The position numbers and the translations under genes are program-made. From Flavobacterium sp. ENC (GTDB lineage Bacteria > Bacteroidota > Bacteroidia > Flavobacteriales > Flavobacteriaceae): 64,000 nt of DNA. The stretch spans positions 1 through 64,000 of the forward strand of contig NZ_JAJMOY010000005.1 in the NCBI RefSeq assembly GCF_020991415.1, in the 5' to 3' direction. Under the pieces are notes generated by a model. That model ran no database searches and was not told the origin of the DNA. It saw only the letters and a list, made by a program, of their open reading frames with translations. The stretch's first letter is position 1; each line of letters starts with the position of its first letter. Of this stretch, positions 42,006 to 51,700 are shown piece after piece.

Positions 42006-42401
42006 TCAACCCTCCACTTCCGTACAAATCTCAATTAAAAACCCATCTAAATCCCTTACATAAGCCACAATCTGCCCCCATGGTTTCTGAGTGGGTTCTT
42101 TAACCAGCACCGCTCCGAAAGTAGTTGCTTTTTGTACGGTTTCGGTAACATCATCAGTGATAAAACCAATTTCTATTGCAAATGGTTTAGCTTCCAGATT
42201 GCTTTCGATGAAGCCTTCCTTTAAATTTTGAGCTGCCAGTTTTTTCGATGCAAACGAAAGAGTTGTTTCACCTGTACTCAATTCGCCGTAATCGTTCTCC
42301 GGCGTTACAAACTTCCTTGAAAACCCGAAAGCATTTTCATAAAATGCAATTGCTGTTTCCACATTTTCAACATATAAAATGGTGTATCCGAACTTTATCA
42401 T
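42006..42401 (-). CDS. VOC-family glyoxalase/dioxygenase-like protein
   Basis: 131 residues with the paired beta-alpha-beta-beta-beta modules of the vicinal oxygen chelate fold (GYTILYVENVETAIAFYENAFGFSRKF...EIGFITDDVTETVQKATTFGA...GQIVAYVRDLDGFLIEICTE). The terminal Glu metal ligand is present. Substrate unknown. Confidence 0.9.
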   Translation of the reverse strand: MIKFGYTILYVENVETAIAFYENAFGFSRKFVTPENDYGELSTGETTLSFASKKLAAQNLKEGFIESNLEAKPFAIEIGFITDDVTETVQKATTFGAVLVKEPTQKPWGQIVAYVRDLDGFLIEICTEVEG

Positions 42402-42450
42402 TTCTCTATATTTAAATTATTACAAAATAGTACCCAACCTGAAGGAAAGT

Positions 42451-42999
42451 CTATCCTATTTCCAGAAGTACGTTATACTTATCCAGACTTGCCAAATCTT
42501 CAATCGAATTTACACTGGTAATTTTAGCATGATCTTCGATTTCTTCTTTAGTTTCGATTTGCTTGATGCATTTTCTAAAGCGGCGTACCTCGTCCAGACT
42601 CGATAAAATAAGCCCGGGTACGGGAACGCTTTTTCCTTCTTTATCTTTGGCCACCATGGTAAAATAAGACGAGTTACAATGTTTTACCGCTCCCGTCTGA
42701 ATATTCTCCGACTCCACACGGATCCCTACAATCATGGAACTTCTTCCTACGTAGTTTACAGAAGCTTTCATAGTAACCAGCTCCCCCACTTCAATTGGTT
42801 TCAGAAAGTTTACGGTATCAACAGAAGCGGTGACACAATAATTTCCGGAAAACTTTGAAGCGCAGGCAAAAGCAATCTGATCCAGTAAAAGCAAAATATA
42901 TCCTCCGTGTATTTTTCCGCTAAAATTGGTGTGCGAGGGCAGCATTAGTTCGGAAATACTTACTTTGGAAGAAGAAACGGGTTTAAAATCGGCAGTCAT
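42451..42999 (-). CDS. Acyl-CoA thioesterase (hotdog fold)
   Basis: 182 residues. HotDog domain with LPSHTNFSGKIHGGYILLLLDQIAFACASKFSGNYCVTASVDTVNFLKPIEVGE, the YciA/BACH pattern with the catalytic Asp after HGG. Hydrolyses acyl-CoA thioesters in the cytoplasm; chain specificity not readable. The C-terminal ~50 residues extend beyond the single-hotdog core. Confidence 0.9.
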   Translation of the reverse strand: MTADFKPVSSSKVSISELMLPSHTNFSGKIHGGYILLLLDQIAFACASKFSGNYCVTASVDTVNFLKPIEVGELVTMKASVNYVGRSSMIVGIRVESENIQTGAVKHCNSSYFTMVAKDKEGKSVPVPGLILSSLDEVRRFRKCIKQIETKEEIEDHAKITSVNSIEDLASLDKYNVLLEIG

Positions 43000-43024
43000 G
43001 TGGTATTGTTTTTAGTATTTATTT

Positions 43025-44401
43025 TTAGTTTAGTTGTTCATTTTCGTCAGCACTTGCTCTTGCGATAATATTTTCAGGCAATGCTTTTTTGGCTTTGGCT
43101 CCCATTTTCTTAAGCTTCTCTACACTTGAAATCAGATTTCCTTTTCCATCAACCAACTTGTTCATGGCGCTGTCGTATTCCGTTTTGGTATCTTTAATTT
43201 TATTCCCAATCCGAACCAGGTCCATTACAAAACCTTCAAATTTATCATATAAGGCACCGGCCTGTCTGGCAATTTCGAACGCATTTTCCTGTTGCTTCTG
43301 GTTCGCCCACATACTGTCAATGGTTCGTAAAGTTGCAAGCAGTGTACTGGGCGTCACGATTACTATATTCCGGTCAAAGGCTTTATTGTACAAGGCAGAA
43401 TCTTCGTTTAAAGCAATAGCAAAAGCAGGTTCTATAGGAATAAAAAGCAGTACAAAATCCGGGCTTTCGATTTGATATAAATCATGATAATTTTTATTCC
43501 CAAGCTGCTCTACGTGTCTTTTAATGGAATTTACATGTTCTTTCAGGAATTCAATTTTCAGGAGTTCCGATTCTTCGTTGATCCACTTTTCGTAGGCTAC
43601 CAGAGAAACCTTAGAATCGACAATCATTTTCTTACCGTCCGGCAGGTTAATAACCACATCGGGGAAAACCCTGGCACCTTCACTGTTTGTAAAACTCTGC
43701 TGTACTTCGTATTCGCGTCCTTTTTCCAGACCCGATTTTTCCAGAACGCGTTCTAAAACCAGTTCTCCCCAGTTTCCCTGCATTTTACTGTCGCCTTTCA
43801 GTGCTTTGGTTAAATTGAGGGTTTCTTTGCTCATTTGGGCATTCATTTCACTTAAACCTACAATCTGCTGGCGTAAGGCTGCATGATAATCGATACTCTC
43901 TTTATGGGTTTGCTCGACTTTTTGCTCAAAACCATGAATTTTATCCTGTAAAGGCAAAAGGATATTTTTCATGTTTACTGTATTTTGTTCAGTGAATTTA
44001 GCCGTCTTTTCTTCGAGGATTTTATTGGCCAGGTTCTCAAATTCTTTGGTAAATTTTTCCTGTAACTCACTGATTTCGCTTTTTTGTTCTTTATGACGTT
44101 CCCATAAATTTTCAAAATCAACTTCTTTTTTGGAAAGCTGAATCGCTAAACTGTCTTTTTCGGTCCGGATGCTTTCTTTTTCGGAATTATTCGAATAAAG
44201 CTGTTTTTCAAAAGTACTTCTTTCTTTTTCAAACTGTTCTTTTTGCAATTGCAGCTGATTATAAGTCGCATTTAATCTTTCATTAAGACTTACTTTTTCG
44301 GATTCCGAACGGGCCGCAAACAATAATTTCCCTAAGTATATTCCTAAGAACAAGGCGATAACAAAAGCAAACAAAACCGGAAGAAAATCAAACATAAGCA
44401 A
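43025..44401 (-). CDS. rmuC: DNA recombination protein RmuC
   Basis: 458 residues: an N-terminal TM anchor (FLPVLFAFVIALFLGIYLGKLLF), a long coiled coil (about 40-185) and the RmuC nuclease-like domain (GNWGELVLERVLEKSGLEKGREYEVQ, VFPDVVINLPDGKKMIVDSKVSL, SPDFVLLFIPIEPAF). Implicated in limiting sequence inversions between repeats, which is apt in a genome this rich in inverted repeats. The start could also be the ATG two codons downstream. Confidence 0.95.
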   Translation of the reverse strand: MLMFDFLPVLFAFVIALFLGIYLGKLLFAARSESEKVSLNERLNATYNQLQLQKEQFEKERSTFEKQLYSNNSEKESIRTEKDSLAIQLSKKEVDFENLWERHKEQKSEISELQEKFTKEFENLANKILEEKTAKFTEQNTVNMKNILLPLQDKIHGFEQKVEQTHKESIDYHAALRQQIVGLSEMNAQMSKETLNLTKALKGDSKMQGNWGELVLERVLEKSGLEKGREYEVQQSFTNSEGARVFPDVVINLPDGKKMIVDSKVSLVAYEKWINEESELLKIEFLKEHVNSIKRHVEQLGNKNYHDLYQIESPDFVLLFIPIEPAFAIALNEDSALYNKAFDRNIVIVTPSTLLATLRTIDSMWANQKQQENAFEIARQAGALYDKFEGFVMDLVRIGNKIKDTKTEYDSAMNKLVDGKGNLISSVEKLKKMGAKAKKALPENIIARASADENEQLN

Positions 44402-44574
44402 GTTTATTTTTAAGTAAAAGTACGCAATAATACGTAGTGCCTAATTTTTAAAATTGAAATTTCACGAATAACTGGTGATTCTGAATTAAATAACATTCTA
44501 AAATAAAAATGTTTTTTATCACGCAACCATTTTCTAAAATTACATCTTCTAAATATAACCTATTAAAAAAAATC

Positions 44575-45450
44575 ATGAAAAAATTAATACTTGGCTTATT
44601 TATAGCTTTTGGAATTAGCGCTTGTTCAATAAGCAATGATGATCTGAATGTTGATTGCGGATCAAATGTAGACGCCCCTTTTACAGGAATTCCGTTTTTA
44701 TGTAATTACAGTGTAAAAACACTACCTCCCAATCCTGCTGCCTATATAATCAATACACAGGAAAGACTGGAAACTTATTTCACAAAACACGAAAATACCT
44801 GTCCAAATCCAACTGACCCTGCTGTCGATTTTACAAAATACTATTTAGTGGGTATTTTTTCCGGGCCAAAACCTACAAGCGGATATGATATCAAAATGAC
44901 TTCTATTGTTGAAAACAACTGTGAAATTATTATCAACTTTTATGAAAAAGCACCGTTGGCCGGTGAGGCGATAACACAAACGCCAACTTATCCTTCCGAT
45001 TTTATTCTGATTCCTAAAACAGCTAAAACTATTCTTTTTAACAGAACTAATGAAAGTTCCGATAAAATCGTAATTGGAAGTTTCTCAAATCAATGTACTG
45101 GTGCTGATTGTCAGAAGTTTTTTCAATTGAATGATTATAACATCCTGAAATTTCAAAATGTAGTGGCCGGAAGTTATGACTTTAACCAATACAAATACAC
45201 TGCAACAGGTAAGAGAAGTGAGTATACCTTATTCTTAAAAAATGTACCAGCTGAAATTACTGCACTGAAAGGACAGACAAAAACATACGGTACACCTGAT
45301 ACGGCAGGTCACGGCGGCGTTTATTTTGAACTGCGTCAGGGTGCAGTTACCACCAAAATTTACATTGACAATACGGATACCGCAGATCAAAATGCAGCAA
45401 TAAAAGCTTTCAAAAAAGCAATTCAGGATAAAATAACACTCTTGAAGTAA
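44575..45450 (+). CDS. Lipoprotein with a PrcB-like domain
   Basis: About 291 residues from MKKLILGLFIAFGISAC (SPII signal, Cys about 17). Residues about 85-165 (KYYLVGIFSGPKPTSGYDIKMTSI...VTQ-like ITQTPTYPSDFILIPKTAKTILFNR) match the PrcB C-terminal domain pattern known from the Treponema protease complex. The C-terminal part (EYTLFLKNVPAEITAL...) is a separate beta-rich domain also found in protease-inhibitor-like lipoproteins. No protease gene is nearby; function unknown. Confidence 0.75.
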   Translation: MKKLILGLFIAFGISACSISNDDLNVDCGSNVDAPFTGIPFLCNYSVKTLPPNPAAYIINTQERLETYFTKHENTCPNPTDPAVDFTKYYLVGIFSGPKPTSGYDIKMTSIVENNCEIIINFYEKAPLAGEAITQTPTYPSDFILIPKTAKTILFNRTNESSDKIVIGSFSNQCTGADCQKFFQLNDYNILKFQNVVAGSYDFNQYKYTATGKRSEYTLFLKNVPAEITALKGQTKTYGTPDTAGHGGVYFELRQGAVTTKIYIDNTDTADQNAAIKAFKKAIQDKITLLK

Positions 45451-45621
45451 TAACAATATTCTATTCTTTATTATCGGTTCCGGCTTTTCAAAATAATGTT
45501 TAGGCCGGAATCAGGTAATTCAGAGAAGCAGGGCTCATTAGTTTAAACCTCAACAATCTAAAATTAAAAGCCTGATAATCAAAACACAGTAATCGCAAGC
45601 ACTCTTACGGCTCCTACTCTG

Positions 45622-45644
45622 ACTATCTCAAAAAGATAGTTTTC
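45622..45644 (+). terminator. Small hairpin between the PrcB-like and ECF genes
   Basis: ACTATCT (45622-45628) / AGATAGT (45634-45640) with an AAAAA-rich loop, then TTTT. Confidence 0.45.
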
Positions 45645-45659
45645 TGAGTTAAAAAAAAC

Positions 45660-45667
45660 TAATTTTG
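45660..45667 (+). promoter_or_regulatory. -7 element of the ECF operon
   Basis: TAATTTTG, 23 bp before the TTG start codon at 45691. Confidence 0.4.
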
Positions 45668-45690
45668 CCAAAACAAATTTAACCACATCT

Positions 45691-46242
45691 TTGAAAGACG
45701 ATATAGAAAAATATATTAAGCAATGCATGCAAAATGAAAGAGAAGGACAACTGAAGATTTATCAGTTGTTCTCTCCTGTTTTGTATGGAATCTGCTTGAA
45801 ATATATGAAAAACGAAGACGACGCCAAAGATGTTTTTCAGGAAGCCTTTTTGATTGTTTTTCAAAAAATAAGCCAATACAAGTTTGAAGGAAGTTTTGAA
45901 GGCTGGTTAAAACGCATTTTTATCAATAAACTTATTGAGACTTTAAACAAGAAGAAAAAGGAAAATTTCTTTTTAGATGTTTTTGACCCTGATACCGATT
46001 ATACTGAAGAGGAAGAACTGGACATTATCCCGATCGAACAGGAAAAGTTACTCGAATACATCCGGGATTTACCCGATCAGTACAGGACCGTTTTTAACTT
46101 GTATGTTTTCGAAAAGATGAAACATAAAGAAATAGCCGAAGTATTGAAAATTTCAGAAGGTACCTCAAAATCAAATTTAAACAGGGCCAAGCGAATTTTG
46201 CAAAAAAGAATTTTGAGCATAAAAAATTTTAAGACAGCATGA
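45691..46242 (+). CDS. ECF RNA polymerase sigma factor
   Basis: 183 residues with sigma regions 2 (LFSPVLYGICLKYMKNEDDAKDVFQEAFLIVFQKISQYKFEGSFEGWLKRIFINKLIE) and 4 (LPDQYRTVFNLYVFEKMKHKEIAEVLKISEGTSKSNLNRAKRIL). The start is a TTG at 45691; starting at the first ATG (45727) would cut the first helix. It overlaps by 4 bp (ATGA) the anti-sigma gene, which should hold it inactive at the membrane. Confidence 0.93.
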   Translation: MKDDIEKYIKQCMQNEREGQLKIYQLFSPVLYGICLKYMKNEDDAKDVFQEAFLIVFQKISQYKFEGSFEGWLKRIFINKLIETLNKKKKENFFLDVFDPDTDYTEEEELDIIPIEQEKLLEYIRDLPDQYRTVFNLYVFEKMKHKEIAEVLKISEGTSKSNLNRAKRILQKRILSIKNFKTA

Positions 46243-48098
46243 AGAAGCAAAAAATAGAAGATATTTTTTCATCAATGGAAAACTTTTCAAGTGTTCCGCC
46301 ACCCGAATTATGGGGACAGATTGAAGAAAAACTAAATAAACCCAAAAAGAAGAAAAGAGCTATTCTTTGGTGGTCGGCTGCTGCATGCTTATTATTAGGT
46401 CTGATGCTCCCTTCTGTTTTGCATTTTAATTCAGGATCAGGAATTAAAAATGCAGATACAAATGCCGTAGAAAACAACAGTGTTGCTCTTGACGAAAACG
46501 CGGCAGAATCCAATCCGGACAAAACAATTAGTACTGAGAAAAATACGCTCAGGCAAAATCCAGTTACTGTTACAAATTCAGAAAATCCTGTAAAACAATC
46601 CCGTTTTGAAAAGGAAAAACAAGTACAGGAAACAGCTGTTGTTCATGCTGGTGCAGATAACGAAAAAAATCGCAACGTTTCAAATGAGGAAGTGGGAACT
46701 ACAGGAAAAAGAAACAGCACTCAGGCTGTAGCTGAAAATGCAGGTACTCCTGAAAAAGAAAATGGATTACATTCTGCTTCCAAAAATCAAATAGTAAACA
46801 ATAAAAGAAATGCGAATCAAAATGTAGCTGCAAAAACATTTAGCCCTGAAAAGCGCAATCTATTCAATACGGATTCAAAAAATCAACCCTTGGATGCTGA
46901 AAAAAGAAACACAAATCAGGGTTTAGCTGAAAAATCACTTAGCACCGGAAAGCAAAATTCGCTTCATGCGACTTCAAAAACGCAAATAGCAGATGTAGAG
47001 AAACGAAAAGCCAATCAGATTCTTGCCGAAAAGACCTTTAATCAGGGAAAGCAGAATCCATTTAACGCGACCTCAAAAAATCAGCTTTCAAATGCTCTTT
47101 TTGAAGATAAGCAGCATTCGAAAAACATTACAAACAGCAATAACAGCTTCGCTTTACATTCTGCCCAACCTTTTTCAAATGATTCGGAAAGTAAAATGGC
47201 TAAAAGCGGAAAAGAATCCAAAAAAGAATTGGCTGTAACTGAAAAAACTTTGGCGGAGCATCAAAAAAGCAATTCAAAATTTGGCGCTGTATTAACCAAA
47301 CAAGATTCTGTTCAGTTAGCGGAACTTCAGAAATTAGAAAAAGGTATTGTTGCTTCCGAAGCGAAAAAAGAAACAGAGAAAGAAGTAAAATCTAAATCCA
47401 GTGCCGAAAAATGGGCTGTTGCAGTTTTTGCGGGCGTTGCCAATTCTGAAAATTATAAAAATGAGAAAACGCTAGGCCATGTCAATGACTCGAAACAAAG
47501 TAATACTTACGGCGTAAAAACAAAATACAAAATCAATAAAAAATGGGCGGTTGGTTCCGGTTTTAAAATCAACGAACTGGGTCAGAGTATTGCTAATGTT
47601 TCCTATGTGAATGTAAGTGAACGAAATAATGCCCTTGCAAGCTACAATGATTATTACATTCAGAGTTCCGCTACTCCGCAAATTGCGTCAAATAGCGATT
47701 ATGTATTTGTTTCGAACAGCAGCAAAGAGGTACTGAAAAGTAATAATGTGCAAACGGGTAATTTAGATCAGAGTTTAAAATATATCGAAATGCCCTTAGA
47801 AGTTTCGTATGCCGTTTTTAGTAAAAACAAAACGAGTATCAGCCTAAATACAGGCGGTTTTGTAGGTAAATTGATTTCAAACCATGTAGCTTTGGACGGT
47901 AATTCAATTGGGGAAAATATTGAAGCCAATGACTTTGTTTACGGTTCAGTATTAAGCAGCACGGTGCAATACCGCATTTACAAGAAAACAAATGTCTTTG
48001 TTGAACCGGCTATGAATTATTATTTAAATCCACTAAACAACCAGTCTTTCAATCAGTTTCAGTGGGGATTGAATTTTGGGTTGAATGTTTCATTTTAG
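46239..48098 (+). CDS. Dual-membrane-spanning anti-sigma factor with OM beta-barrel
   Basis: 619 residues in four parts. The N-terminal cytosolic anti-sigma segment (about 1-40) contains IEDIFSSMENFSSVPPPELWGQIEEKL. One TM helix follows at 41-60 (WWSAAACLLLGLMLPSVL). A Gln/Asn/Lys/Ser-rich linker (61-388) includes four 32-33-residue repeats starting at KRN/KRK 157, 189, 222 and 255. The C-terminal domain (about 389-619) has alternating beta strands, with outer-membrane-barrel character and a final aromatic Phe. This matches the architecture reported for Dma anti-sigma factors of Bacteroides, which join inner and outer membranes and control vesiculation. Coupled to the ECF gene by an ATGA overlap. 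Confidence 0.85.
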   Translation: MKKQKIEDIFSSMENFSSVPPPELWGQIEEKLNKPKKKKRAILWWSAAACLLLGLMLPSVLHFNSGSGIKNADTNAVENNSVALDENAAESNPDKTISTEKNTLRQNPVTVTNSENPVKQSRFEKEKQVQETAVVHAGADNEKNRNVSNEEVGTTGKRNSTQAVAENAGTPEKENGLHSASKNQIVNNKRNANQNVAAKTFSPEKRNLFNTDSKNQPLDAEKRNTNQGLAEKSLSTGKQNSLHATSKTQIADVEKRKANQILAEKTFNQGKQNPFNATSKNQLSNALFEDKQHSKNITNSNNSFALHSAQPFSNDSESKMAKSGKESKKELAVTEKTLAEHQKSNSKFGAVLTKQDSVQLAELQKLEKGIVASEAKKETEKEVKSKSSAEKWAVAVFAGVANSENYKNEKTLGHVNDSKQSNTYGVKTKYKINKKWAVGSGFKINELGQSIANVSYVNVSERNNALASYNDYYIQSSATPQIASNSDYVFVSNSSKEVLKSNNVQTGNLDQSLKYIEMPLEVSYAVFSKNKTSISLNTGGFVGKLISNHVALDGNSIGENIEANDFVYGSVLSSTVQYRIYKKTNVFVEPAMNYYLNPLNNQSFNQFQWGLNFGLNVSF

Positions 48099-48152
48099 AC
48101 TATTTTTTGTTGTAATTTTCAAAAATACAGCAACAAAATTAACCCTCTTAGA

Positions 48153-48692
48153 ATGAGCATTAAAAACAACTGGAATAATCCAGATTCCATTCCACCGGAC
48201 TTACTGCTGGCTATGGAATTGGTTTACGGCCTTCTTGATCCGGAATTTACCCAACCTCATCCGGAAGGAGAAAGTGCGGAATACAGCGCCTATCGCTTTC
48301 AATTGAACGGGAAGAACATTTGCTATCGTGAAGCCAAAATTACTCCCACAAAAACAGGTCAGTTTGTCACGTTATGGAAACGCAATCAATCCTCAAAAAC
48401 GATTGAACCTTTTGATGCTTCAGACGCCATTGATTATGTTATAGTCAGTGTCAGAAAAAACGAATTGTCCGGACAGTTTATTTTCCCAAAATCTGTTTTG
48501 TTGGCGAAAGGAATATTTTCTACTGCCGCCAAAGAAGGAATACGGGCCACAAGAGTTTATCCGCCGTGGGACCAAACTACCAGCAAACAGGCTCAGAAAA
48601 CACAGCAGTGGCAACTGGATTATTTTTATGAAATTCAGCTCGATTCCTGTACAGATTTAAATCATGTAAAACGTTTACTGGAGCGTGATTAA
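48153..48692 (+). CDS. MepB-family protein
   Basis: 179 residues with the MepB domain pattern (SAEYSAYRFQLNGKNICYREAKITPTKTGQFVTLWKRNQ...PFDASDAIDYVIVSVRKNELSGQFIFPKSVLLAKGI...GIRATRVYPPWDQTTSKQAQKTQQWQLDYF). Named after a gene of the S. aureus mepRAB locus; activity unknown. No mepR or mepA homologue is nearby. Followed by a bidirectional terminator. Confidence 0.9.
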   Translation: MSIKNNWNNPDSIPPDLLLAMELVYGLLDPEFTQPHPEGESAEYSAYRFQLNGKNICYREAKITPTKTGQFVTLWKRNQSSKTIEPFDASDAIDYVIVSVRKNELSGQFIFPKSVLLAKGIFSTAAKEGIRATRVYPPWDQTTSKQAQKTQQWQLDYFYEIQLDSCTDLNHVKRLLERD

Positions 48693-48708
48693 AAAGTCTA
48701 AAATAATA

Positions 48709-48740
48709 AACAAAGGCAGCTCGATCGAGCTGCCTTTGTT
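48709..48740. terminator. Bidirectional terminator (32-bp perfect palindrome)
   Basis: AACAAAGGCAGCTCGA and its complement TCGAGCTGCCTTTGTT meet at 48724/48725. Lies between convergent genes, with A/T tracts on both sides. Confidence 0.85.
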
Positions 48741-48760
48741 GTTTTAAAAACAAAAAAACT

Positions 48761-51700
48761 TTATTTCTTAATAATTTTACTGGTGTAAATCACCTTATTG
48801 TTTTCAGTCAGCGTATAAATATAAACTCCGCTTTTAAGATTACCTACCGGAATCACTGCATTACTTTTTTCCTCGGTTCCTTTTATTTCAATCGGACTCA
48901 TTACTAAACGGCCTGATATGTCATAAATTCTTAATTTCAGGTTTTTATCCTGCGCTGTTTTCACTGTAACGTTTACAACATCTGACGCCGGATTCGGATA
49001 GGCCTGAACAAAATATCCATTTTTATTTTCAAAATCGGTTGTAGCTAAATTATCGGCTTTGAATTCGAAACGGGCAATTACGGGTCCGTGATCTGAAGTT
49101 GTAGTGGTATAACCTGAAATATCCGTACGCGGATCGTATACTGCAATTGAGTTAGGAATGTATTGATCTGTCAGTTCATTCGAAATCACAATATGATCCA
49201 AAAATCCTCCGGAACTTAAAAAACTATAGGCCCCTGCCTGGCTAATACCTAAGGTCAATGCATTGTAGCGGTCTGTATCTTCTACTATTTTCTGATAAGA
49301 CGAAGGAATAGTTGGTCCCACAACTGATATTTTTACATCATCGTTAAAATCGCCCAAAATCATAAAATTCGAATTTGGATAATTGGCATCTAAAGCGTCT
49401 TTTAAATATTCGGCATCGTATTTACGCTGATTGTATTTGAGCATATCGCTTCCGCTGTTGGCACGCGCATGAAGATCAATCAGGTTAATTTCTTTTTTGA
49501 TTCCTCCAATATTAGTTTCAATCTTAACCAAATAAGGCAAGCGTCCTGAAGAGAAAAAACTATCATCATTAACCTGCGGAGTTTCCGTTCCGGGATAGCC
49601 CGGTAAAATTGTAGTTCCGTTACGAACAGCATCATATAAATCCTTAAACAACACCTCCGTACTTTTTACAGTAGTGGTTTGTGTGTTGTACAGCACCACC
49701 AGTTTCTGAGGTGGAAAATTAGGTTCCGGATCATTAAAAGAATAAGACCAGGAAGTGGAAATGGTTTTGTCAAATGTTTTTCCGTTTATATTTATTTTCT
49801 GGATCAGCACATCTATGGAAGGATCATCGGAAACTTCCTGTACGACATATACATCGGCATTTAGCTTATTCATTACTTTGGCAACATTCTCTATTTGTAA
49901 AGCATCATCAGTTGGTCCGAATTCAGTTCCGCTTTTATCTTTTACGTCGCTACCGAAAAACTCCAAATTATAGGTTACCACATCAAAAGTATCTGCTTTT
50001 GGTAAAGATGAACCAGTTAAAGATCCGATTTGTTTGTTTAGCCCCGTCCCCGTTACTGTTAATGTACCTGAAATAGTCAGCGCTTTTACTGACGGTGTAA
50101 ATCTTGCATACAGTGTTTTACCTGTTACTGCGTCTGCAGCACTTACAACAATAGCGGATTGAAATAAAATATTGTCTAACGAAACCTGATAATCGGCAGG
50201 AGCCGTAATGGTAATATCCCCGTAGCCATCTGCTTTAAAATCAAACGGTTTACCGGCCGATATCGCGTTAGGGCTAACGTCTCCAAAATCCAAAACAGGA
50301 TTTGAAGCAACGAACCCGGTTTCATTAGTAACAGCATAATCATCAAAAGACCATTCTGAAGCATTATTGGTTCCTCCGGCGGTAGTTTCATAAACCCAGG
50401 CGAGATATGTATGACTTGTTTTATAAGCCCCCAAATTGATATACTGTGAGGGTACATAAGTTCCGGTTGCTGTTGGAAAATTACCATTTATTTCTGTCCA
50501 TGTCGCCGTTTCAGGACTGCTTTTCCCGTCATAATCAACAGAAACCAATAATTTCAAACCTGGCCCCGCATAAAACTTACGGGTGTAGAAAGACAATAAA
50601 GGAAACTGATTAAAATTATCCAGACGTAATCTTGGCGATATTAACCAATCCTTGCTTGCTCCGGTATCCGAAAAACCATTCATAAGAACCGCACCGGTTC
50701 CGGAATTCACATTTCTTGTAACAGTAGTCGTTGACCATTTATTAATGGGACCTGAAACATTATACTGAGTCCAGCCACTGTTTGTAAAAACACTGGCATC
50801 ATTAAAGCCCTGTACATACGGATTAATTCCTCTTCCTGACAGCGTAACTGTTTTGGTTGCTGCACCGGTGGATTCATGTGTAATCTGACCTGAAAAAATG
50901 CCTGTTGCATTTGGAGTAAACTTCACATAAACGGTTGGCGTTGCATTACCTGCAAAATCAGACAGGTTATAGGTTAGCGAAGATTGAAAGTTGGTATTGT
51001 CTTTAGAAATTGAAAAATTAGTTCCCGCAGTCACTACGACATCATTTGTAAGATTGCTTCCCTGAATCTGATAAGATAACGTTTCCGAATCAAAATTTGC
51101 CTCAGAAAATCCCAGATCCAGTGAAGCTGTTGTCGTGGCTAAAGATGGAATTACAACACTTGAAGTCGTAACATCCACTTTATTTACCGTGGACTGAATA
51201 TTGCCATAAAGATCTTCAGAAATAGAAAAAACAGTATACGGAGTATTAAGACTCAAACCACTAAAGTTTTTTACATATACCTGTGAAGGATCTGTAATGT
51301 CCAGAAATCCGGATTGTAAAGCTGCTGTTCCGGTAGCATCAACACCCGATTTTATCTGGGCAGCAGTTGGTTCCGCACTTCCTGAAGGGACTAATACATA
51401 GTAGGTTTTGGCAGCTTCATCTACTTTATTCAAAAAATCAAAACTGTCCGACAATATCGTACTGGCCTGTGGATAACCTGCCACATTTACCGGGGCTGTG
51501 TTATCGCTTCTTATATCTATATTATCAATCGCAAAAGAAGGACGTGAGCCCCCGCCTGAATTTTGTTTGGAAATCCATCTGATTTGCACAACAGGCTGGT
51601 TTTCGCATTCTGCCGGCAAGGTTACTTTGATGATTTTTACATTCTGCGGAGTGGTAACAGCTGTAATCTGTTTTACATCATTATTAACATAAGCCGTTGG

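Noticed and set aside
43089..43756. 128- and 90-codon ORFs opposite rmuC
   Set aside because: Antisense shadows of rmuC; Ser/Phe-rich composition with no family resemblance.
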